A stretch of 64,000 nucleotides of DNA. Origin: Macrocystis pyrifera. Taxonomy: Eukaryota; Sar; Phaeophyceae; Laminariales; Laminariaceae. Both the position numbers and the translations under genes were made by a program. The DNA lies in the NCBI GenBank assembly GCA_031763025.1, contig JASSKH010000028.1:6893324-6957323 (forward strand). The letters are read 5' to 3'. Of this stretch, positions 57,531-64,000 are shown piece after piece (position 1 is the stretch's first letter; each line of letters opens with the position of its first letter). The notes under the pieces were generated by a model, which was not told the DNA's origin, made no database searches, and saw nothing but the letters and a program-made list of their open reading frames with translations.

Positions 57531-57756
57531 TGTCCGTACCACGTGTTCCTCACGTTTCAACGAAGTACGTAGACCTTCGATGTTTGGTTCATCTCGTCGT
57601 GGAAGAAGCTCCTTTTTTCGTTCGTAGCAGCAGGTTTCTTGGTCTTGAAAAAGTCCAGTCCTCCTCCTGCTGTATATATAGCCGGTAGCAGTTCAGGGTG
57701 GCGGTCTTGGGCCACCGTTGCTAGTAGCCTGCCGCGTTTACGCGTTCCGAGGCTAT

Positions 57757-58038
57757 TTTACCTATTAGGTATGGCAGTTGGCGTGTGTACCAGCTCGTAG
57801 CTGATGTGTACGCCTAGGCTCCATTGCCGATGGCCGGTCAATACGCAGTCAAAATTTCCGAGGCAGGCACCATATCCTTCTTTTCTTCTATTGAAGCTTG
57901 TCGTACAAATCACCTCACAGTGGCTATACGTTTGCCTCGGACATTTTGACTGCGTATTGACCGGCTATCGGCAATGGAGTCTAGGCGTACACATCACCTA
58001 CGAGCTGGTACACACGCCAACTGCCACACCTAATACCG
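57757..58038. mobile_element. Hairpin MITE with ~100-bp near-perfect inverted arms, TA-flanked
   Basis: The left arm (57757-57866) and right arm (about 57928-58034) are reverse complements with about six mismatches. Shared blocks: TTAGGTxTGGCAGTTGGCGT, GTGTACCAGCTCGTAG, TGATGTGTACGCCTAG and CGGTCAATACGCAGTCAAAA. The loop is ~60 bp. Both outer ends are TTAGG flanked by TA, fitting a TA target duplication of the Tc1/mariner type. No transposase. A transcript across it would form a long hairpin. Confidence 0.82.
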
Positions 58039-58824
58039 TCGCGGGTATCAGCGGGTGCTGGCGGGTAGAGGGGGGGCTGATTGGAGCGCGGTCGCCGTTT
58101 TGGTGCCTAGGCGTCGCGTGTGCCTCGAGACATGAGGGAATCATGAATGGACTCTGTCTGGCCTCCTGGTGTGGTTCCGGTTATACTATGTTACTACTGT
58201 ATGTACGAGTATATAAGGGTCATTTAGATATGCAAAATAAAATTCAAGCGGTGTTTATTTTTGCGACGAAACTAAAAATCAGAGAGAGAGCGACTCAGCC
58301 AGAGCACCAACTTTGTAGAGCTGGCGAACGAGGGCCACGGTGAGCACCGCTCTTCATGCGAGGCGGTCGACGGGGCTCACTGTGGCAGAGAGGGAGGGAA
58401 GCTTTGCCCGGACCGAATCGGTTGCGAGGTGGTCGCGAGAGGGGCGGGCGGCGTACGAGGCTGAGAGAGAAGCTCTGCTGTTTGATTTTTTTTCCTTCTT
58501 TCTTTTTGACCCGTGTACGAAAGGTGTTCCAATCAGGCTGGAAATTATTACACGGGAGGGAACAGGGATTTTTTTTCTTTCCGAAATTTCGGTTTCATTT
58601 TTGGTTGTTTTTGCGATGCTGTTGCTGTGTGCCGTGCTGTGCTTCTCTTTTGTACATACAGCAGTTACTCACAACAAGAAAATAAGTACCCTACACACCT
58701 ACCTGGGGTATGTACGTACGTACGGCATGTGACCCGCGACGCGAAGCATATGTGGCGTCCGAGCTGTTTTCTCCTGAAGCATGGCGGCGGGACTCTTGGC
58801 ATTATCAAGTCGCCAGTTTGCAAC
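58035..58824 (+). repeat. Dispersed repeat RC, copy 3 (left end missing)
   Basis: Starts at the right edge of the hairpin MITE with CCGTCGCGGGTATCAGCGGG and continues through the conserved peptide block (RxTGLTVAEREGSFARTE, near 58360-58420) to the end block GGCGGGACTCTTGGC and GTTTGCAAC. The hAT element begins ten bases later. Confidence 0.85.
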
Positions 58825-58833
58825 TACAATGAT

Positions 58834-59776
58834 TAGTGTTGGTAAGCAACTTTAAAATGGGCTTGCTTTGATTGTTGCTTATCTGGGGAAAAGTTGCTTA
58901 ATTAAGCATGCTTATTTGCTTATTAAGCAAGTTCTGTGATTACGTGAGTTCACAGGAAGTTGCTTGATTAAGCATGCTTATTTGCTTATTTGCCGTGCAA
59001 TTTAGTGATTTCTAATGAAATGGAAGGCGTTTTCGCACCGGGTTCAGCACACGACCACCACACAACAAACACAACCCGCACACACACATGCGCAGTGAAC
59101 CAGCGCACAGCCATAGCACAGCGCAGCACACACAGGGAACAGACCACAGGTACCGGGCCACACCGCAGTTTTGCCTTCGGCGTTTGGGTGCGGAAAAAAT
59201 ATGGATGCTCTACGAAAGGTGGCCGCGACAGCGGACGCGGCGGGCGGGGCGGCAGGCCGAGCGGCGGGTGGAGCGGCCGCCGCGACAGCGGACTTGATCC
59301 CGCCTGCAACGCCGAAGTACAAGGGCGACGGCGTTGGATCGAGGGGTGGCGCAGTGAGGGGTGACTCGTCTGGTTTCTCGCTCTCGCGCCTCATCCAGCA
59401 AGCTTCCGCCCTCAAGCACGTCGAGCAGGCAGGCGAAGACGGGAGACGCCCATCGACCGTCCCGAAGGTGTCAGCTTCCCCCCGTCAAGTCATCACCACC
59501 AACGAGTGGACGGTGTACAAGGCGGTGGAAATCGATCCGGATGTAGTGGATAGCATGGGCAGCCCTCTTGGGTGGTGGCGCAATAACGAGACTCGATACC
59601 CCCACATGGCCAAACTGGGTTGTAAGTACCTTGCGGTCCAAGCCTCGTCGGCAGCTTCGGAACGCTTGTTCTCGCAAGCCGGCTTGGTCGTGACGGCGAA
59701 GCGTAATCGTGTGAGCGGGGAAACGGCGGCAGACATTATATTTCTCCACGAGAGCATGAAGCACAACCTGTGCTAG
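58834..59776 (+). mobile_element. hAT transposon remnant (left end plus C-terminal transposase domain)
   Basis: The left end TAGTGTTGGTAAGCAAC and sub-terminal copies of TTGCTTxATTAAGCATGCTT (58900-58990) fit the end structure of hAT elements. The transposase remnant follows. No matching right inverted end was seen downstream, so the right end is missing or too diverged. Confidence 0.7.
59201..59776 (+). CDS. hAT transposase C-terminal dimerisation domain
   Basis: An open frame with the first ATG at 59201 gives 191 residues. The N-terminal ~85 residues are Ala/Gly-rich and low-complexity. The C-terminal part holds the hAT dimerisation motif: PLGWWRNNETRYPHMAKLGC, YLAVQASSAASERLFSQAG and VTAKRNRVSGETAADIIFLH (about residues 120-185). 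Full hAT transposases are several hundred residues longer and carry a BED zinc finger and RNase H-like catalytic fold, neither seen here, so it cannot be an active transposase on its own. It may be the last exon of an old transposase or a domesticated fragment. No splice acceptor was confirmed. Confidence 0.85.
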   Translation: MDALRKVAATADAAGGAAGRAAGGAAAATADLIPPATPKYKGDGVGSRGGAVRGDSSGFSLSRLIQQASALKHVEQAGEDGRRPSTVPKVSASPRQVITTNEWTVYKAVEIDPDVVDSMGSPLGWWRNNETRYPHMAKLGCKYLAVQASSAASERLFSQAGLVVTAKRNRVSGETAADIIFLHESMKHNLC

Positions 59777-60048
59777 TTTGCTGTAAGCGGCGGTGATGTG
59801 CCGGTGGTAGTCAGCCGGTATGCTGTCAACCCGACAGTGGGGTATAGGTGGTGCATGGGTTGGAGGAGTACCATGAAGATTTCGTTAGTTCGCGAGATAA
59901 AGTGGGAGAGAGAGAAAGAGAGAAAATGAGAAAGAGACACAGACAGGGAGAAAGGATCATGCTCTCATAAAGGTAGGGCGCTGCTGTTGTCCTCGAGCAT
60001 CGACCATTGAGCAGGAGATACGTATATTTTTGTTAATTTTGAAATACG
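59777..60048. other. GA-rich stretch
   Basis: AGAGAGAGAAAGAGAGAAAA microsatellite-like tract at about 59907-59960. No gene. Confidence 0.6.
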
Positions 60049-60144
60049 TTAGGTGTGAGTTCGACTGATTAAATAGTTGATACTCAACTTTGCAAGCTGC
60101 GTAATACGCCTCGTCTATATTCCATTTTTACCGAATTTTACAAG
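60049..60144 (+). repeat. Dispersed repeat RA, copy 4 (left half)
   Basis: GTGTGAGTTCGACTGATTAA to CCGAATTTTACAAG. It stops at the point where copy 5, inverted 600 bp away, begins its part of the element. Confidence 0.85.
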
Positions 60145-60752
60145 ACTTAGTACTGTGATAAATATACGGGAAACGGTAAATGACAACTGAACTGACGAAT
60201 ACATGAATTCGATTATTTTAATCTGACGATTTGTTATGGGTTCTATGTCGTAGATTTGCGAGCGAGAAGTTACTCGCTGCTTGCGGGCAAAAGACGCATT
60301 ACGCAGCTCCCGAACTTGAGTGTAAAAAGTACTGTGCACCATTGTACAGTACTGCTGCACTCCTGCAGTACTGCTGCCTGCTGTATGTAATTATTGGCAG
60401 GCGGAAGGGCCGAAGATTGCAGTCGCAGTTTGCCACGCAAAGCCCAAACGCTTCCTGTACGACGCGTGCGAGAGCTCGTTGCAGCAGCGAATGCATGATA
60501 GAGACCAAGGTGTGTCACAGACAGGTTCACCAACATAACAATTCAACAACATCGGAAGAATTCAACAACATCGAAATATCGGATACCTACAGAACAGCCT
60601 CCGAGTACATACTATTAATACTAGTATAATAATACTCTTTCGTACCGTATCATACGTAGCATACGTACTCGAACCAGATGTTTGTTATTTTAATGTTTTT
60701 GATACCGGTACAGCTACAAACAACGACCAGTTTTTTTTTTTTTTTTGTCGGG
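60145..60752. other. Spacer between two inverted RA halves
   Basis: No recognisable gene. A T-run of ~16 at 60731-60746 lies next to RA5 and could be the complement of a poly(A) tail. Confidence 0.4.
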
Positions 60753-60883
60753 CATTTTACCGGGCAGCATCCAGGGGAGTCGCTGGCATATATCTTTGAC
60801 AAGGAATTGCATACATACAGAGAGAGAATACGGGCGTTCGGTTTATCACCATACTTGTAAAATTCGGTAAGAATGGAATATTT
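60753..60883 (-). repeat. Dispersed repeat RA, copy 5 (right half, inverted)
   Basis: CGGGCAGCATCCAGGGGAGT, CTTTGACAAGGAATTGCAT, GGGCGTTCGGTTTATCACC and TTGTAAAATTCGGTAAGAAT are the complement of the RA right half. Confidence 0.85.
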
Positions 60884-62379
60884 ATATGTATACGTATTAT
60901 ATTATATTTGTCAAATTTTGGTACTTTTGCCAACTTTTCGCTTCGCACCAGCACTCTTAGGCAAAACACTAAGTACACGGACACGGGAAGCCCTGCCGGA
61001 CACATTGGTCTAGGTCTCGGCGCGATCCGTGCACTCTGAAGCGCGTGGCGGGCGCTAGAAGTTTTTTTTCCGGCGGGAGTGGATAAGACGATTTCCCTGA
61101 TTTCAGTAAGAGGCCTTACTTTGTACGTACGTATCGGTACATACATGCTGTCTGTTTTCTCCCCTAGGCTACTCTCACGAGCTGTGCATATACGAGGCAC
61201 ACAATAGACAACATGCACAGATCCCAACGTTCCAACGCTGCTGCCCCCCACTCACCCGCCATGCGTGTGCGACACACCCATATGCATGCGCAGTGTTGCT
61301 GTGGTTGGTTGCGTTTGTCGGAGCCTGCAGTCCGCATTCCACCGTCTGCCATATACTTTTTGATCCGTATATACCCAGGATGACATATATATCCCTGTAC
61401 ATTATTATTTTTGTGTTGCACGGAGCACGGACTACCGCCTAGAGAACAATAACCACAGCAGTGCACAAAGCGTGCTTACCTCCTGCTTCCTACAGCACCA
61501 CAACCCTGTTGCCCAGCAGCAGCAGCAGTGGGCACACCTTGCGCGTATGGATGATCGTACTGCGGCTATCACAGTTGGTTTATTCGATCAATCACTTGAC
61601 CACGCCACCAACACACCAACCAGCATCACACACTTCTCTCCCTGCTTCAGAATCCTCTTCTGCATATTGCTGTGTGTGATCCAACATTGCCACTGCTCCA
61701 GCTGTGCTCAGCACAGTGCGCCAACAGCAGCAGCAGGCAGGGTACTATGCGCATGTGAAAGATCCGCGCTGTAAGCTCAGTACTACTGTAGTTCGTTGTG
61801 GTTGTCATCGGCATTGGCCGATGCACATACCTTCTGCAGTGTGTGACCCATTATCCCCGGACCGATTTATTCGTTGTCTCCAGTACAACAAAAACAAACC
61901 GTTCGTAATGTACAACAAATTATTCGTACAGCAGTGTTCGTACCAAACATACGTACAGCAGCAGTAGTTCATATTGATGTGTGTCCTACATTGCTGACCG
62001 ATAGATAGATCCTAGAGCCAGCTGAAAGGGGGTCAATACAGGTACGTTCCTCACGTGGCATTCTACAGCAGTGCTGCTGTATATGCAGTCGTACCTGTAC
62101 AAGCTACTCTACTGCTGTAGGATATCGTGCAAAGTGTTTTATGTTGCGTAAAAAACACGACGTGCCAGTTGTAGGAGCACTGCTGTTCTATTAATAGCGT
62201 ATATAGACGTTTATACTGCGCGCGATAAAATTCTCGTTTCCGACGTCCGACTCGCACCATCCACGCTTTTTTCTAAATTCACTTTTTTTTTTTTTTAGTC
62301 ATCAATTTTTATATTACTTTCCAGCCTAGCTCCTAGGAGGTTTTACACTCAGCGATCTTCTGGACAAGCCGTGGTCACA
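60884..62379. other. No recognisable gene (about 1.5 kb)
   Basis: Several small ORFs (61472-61774, 61704-61967) with no domain. GCAGCAG triplets are scattered. A T-run at 62281-62297. Confidence 0.4.
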
Positions 62380-62625
62380 GGTGTCGTCCCTTCTCCCCCC
62401 CGGTACGTGCCTTTATTTTTTGTCGCGCATGTGGGGTTCAGCATTCCCACTGCTCGTCGATTTTCATCGAATGAAGCTAACTCACTCTCTGTCGCTTTCT
62501 GCTAATCAAATTTTAGGCAAGATAATGTCCCTCCGAGCATGCACTCGGTGAGACTTGAACCCACGAAATTGATCTTGATAGGCACGCGGACCACCTACCA
62601 AGCCACCGGAGACTCCGGCATGGAG
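62380..62625 (-). repeat. tRNA-derived SINE-like sequence
   Basis: On the minus strand, from about 62604, there is a box A-like TGGCTTGGTAGGTGG and, 30-40 bases on, a box B-like GGTTCAAGTCTC within a GTGGG-TTCAAGT-CTCAC T-arm. These are the internal promoter elements of RNA polymerase III. The acceptor and anticodon stems do not pair, so it is not a working tRNA. An unrelated ~170-bp body follows. This head-plus-body layout is typical of tRNA-derived SINEs; only one copy is seen in the window. Confidence 0.5.
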
Positions 62626-62659
62626 GGGTTGTTGACTATTTTTGTACCAGGACTACAGC

Positions 62660-62880
62660 AGTACTATTAATAATAATACGTTCGTCCACACCTTGCTTTT
62701 CTGAGCGTATAGTGGTATGATATTATACTGTGATACAGGTTGTGTGTGTTTATTTTCCTTTTCTGTTTTTTTTTGTGCCACAACTGTAGTACATTCATCC
62801 ACCTTGATTTGCTGAACGTATAATATGATGTACAAGTTACTTGTTGTGTGTTTTTACCCAAGGTATAAAGAGTTTGGGCG
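62660..62880. repeat. Diverged ~130-bp duplication
   Basis: CACCTTGCTTTTCTGAGCGTATA...TTGTGTGTGTTTA and CACCTTGATTTGCTGAACGTATA...TTGTTGTGTGTTTTTA lie in tandem. Confidence 0.6.
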
Positions 62881-62999
62881 CTCTTACATGTGGCGTGCGT
62901 TCACACCTCAACATTTCACAGCTACTCCCAATAGTTGGGAGTAAAGCAAAGTATGTTCGAGAATATAAATACTGCTATTTATTATTATCGTAGGTAGGT

Positions 63000-63540
63000 A
63001 CTTCGTACACTCGCAGTGTTTCGGGGTTTTTGTACTCGAGATACTGCGAGTACTCGCAGTATTTTGAGGTTCTGTCGATATTACTTCGTATACTTTCGGG
63101 CTCGCACTAATGCGGGGAGTATCGCAGTAATGAAATACCCTCAATATGCCCAGTATACTTCGAGTATGATGTATACTTCAACCGTCAGGTGCACCGCGTC
63201 GACAATTCTCAGGCCCAGCGTTCGGCACCAAACACACCCAGATAGTCCCACACGAGTGGGAGTTGGAGCAAACCACTTTCTTTGCTGGAGACAACTTGAG
63301 TACTTAGAGCAGTCTGGCAGTATTTCAAGACAGTATACGCATCTGCGAGGAATATATATGCAATGACTGCGAATACTCTCAGTATCTCGAGGTTCTGTAC
63401 TGCGCATATTGCCTTTACTCCAAGTTTTCGTGTTTCGATACTACTGCGGGTACATACTTTCCTGCATTCTCGAGGTTCGGTACTACTGCTCACACTCTCA
63501 TTACTCTCAGTATTTGCGCCTTCTCAGTGCTGGCAATATT
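63000..63540. repeat. Degenerate repeats of a CTCGAGGTTCTGTACTGC type
   Basis: Blocks combining TACTCGCAGTATT, GAGGTTCTGT/GAGGTTCGGT and GATACTACTGCG recur at irregular spacing (about 63035-63090, 63375-63410, 63440-63520), with an unrelated stretch between. Confidence 0.5.
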
Positions 63541-64000
63541 TTTGCAGCCAGTACTCCAATTGTAGGGCAGGGCAAGGGTTGCCCCGCTGTTCCCTAGGGT
63601 TTTACCATATAACAAAAGGTTGGCCGGCGGTATGACAATTCTCTCGCGACGTCGATATTTGCCACGCAGAATATTACTTGTTTGCAGATGCTGCTGTTGC
63701 CGCTATTTCGAAGCACACACATAAACAAAACGTCACAGTCGGGCATCGCGCAGATTTTGCGATGACCTCGACGTGTCGCGAACACACCCACACCAAATAA
63801 AACGCTGCCGTGACGTCAAAGATGACAAAAGGCATACAAGTAGACTTTTCGCCGATGATCGTCACGTACATGCACCCCGTAAACAACACTCTGTCGACCG
63901 AACAGTTAATATAAATGTAGCCGCGCAGAACTCGAAAGGCTGGACGCGCCGTGCAACATTTCTACAAAATGCGTTCTAGCAAAAAGAGGGAAACAAGAAG
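63541..64000. other. No recognisable gene at right edge
   Basis: Unique-looking sequence; small ORFs only. Confidence 0.4.

Noticed and set aside
62530-62610. Functional tRNA gene
   Set aside because: Box A, box B and a T-arm are present but the acceptor and anticodon stems do not pair.

Overview
The window reads as nuclear DNA from a repeat-rich eukaryote. It holds eukaryotic retroelement domains (reverse transcriptase, RNase H, integrase, tyrosine recombinase), a hAT transposase domain, fold-back and MITE-like elements, several satellites, and an interstitial TTAGGG/CCCTAA tract. There are no bacterial-style operons. The TTAGGG tract and the mix of DIRS-order, Ty3/gypsy, LINE and hAT elements would suit an alga or another protist with a large genome, but I cannot name the organism. 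Almost nothing looks like an intact single-copy host gene. The best candidates are a 184-residue four-helix membrane protein ORF (15197-15751, +) and a cysteine-rich exon-like segment (49226-49640, -).

Layout. 1-20 kb is decayed repeat ground: dispersed family RC, LINE fragments at 2.24-3.44 kb (+) and 7.6-7.95 kb (-), dispersed families RA and RB, a 958-bp hAT-like MITE built from GGGTC repeats (10111-11068), and a subtelomere-like block with a CCCTAA tract (17.8-18.9 kb). 20-27 kb holds a Ty3/gypsy fossil and the pol half of a DIRS-order tyrosine-recombinase retroelement, both on the minus strand, followed by a 47-bp minisatellite.

The centre of the window is the most striking part. A tyrosine-recombinase element with textbook split direct repeats, A1 (28645-28853) ... 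B1-A2 (42279-42454, 42455-42663) ... B2 (43132-43307), is flanked on both outer edges by ATT-rich sequence. Its repeats are about 97-98 percent identical by eye. Its interior is mostly an ~11.4-kb satellite of ~113-bp units (29868-41316) with a 13-mer, 1470/1471-bp higher-order repeat. The recombinase remnant lies between the satellite and B1.

43.4-64 kb holds a 2.7-kb fold-back element full of TTTGCGAC palindromes, a palindromic MITE, a CAG-rich tandem repeat, a LINE 3' end, the gag half of the DIRS-order family with the same terminal sequence as the pol half 31 kb away, more copies of RC and RA, a TA-flanked hairpin element with ~100-bp arms, a truncated hAT element and a tRNA-derived SINE-like sequence. 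The layout suggests nested insertion of younger elements into older ones, with satellite growth inside one of them.
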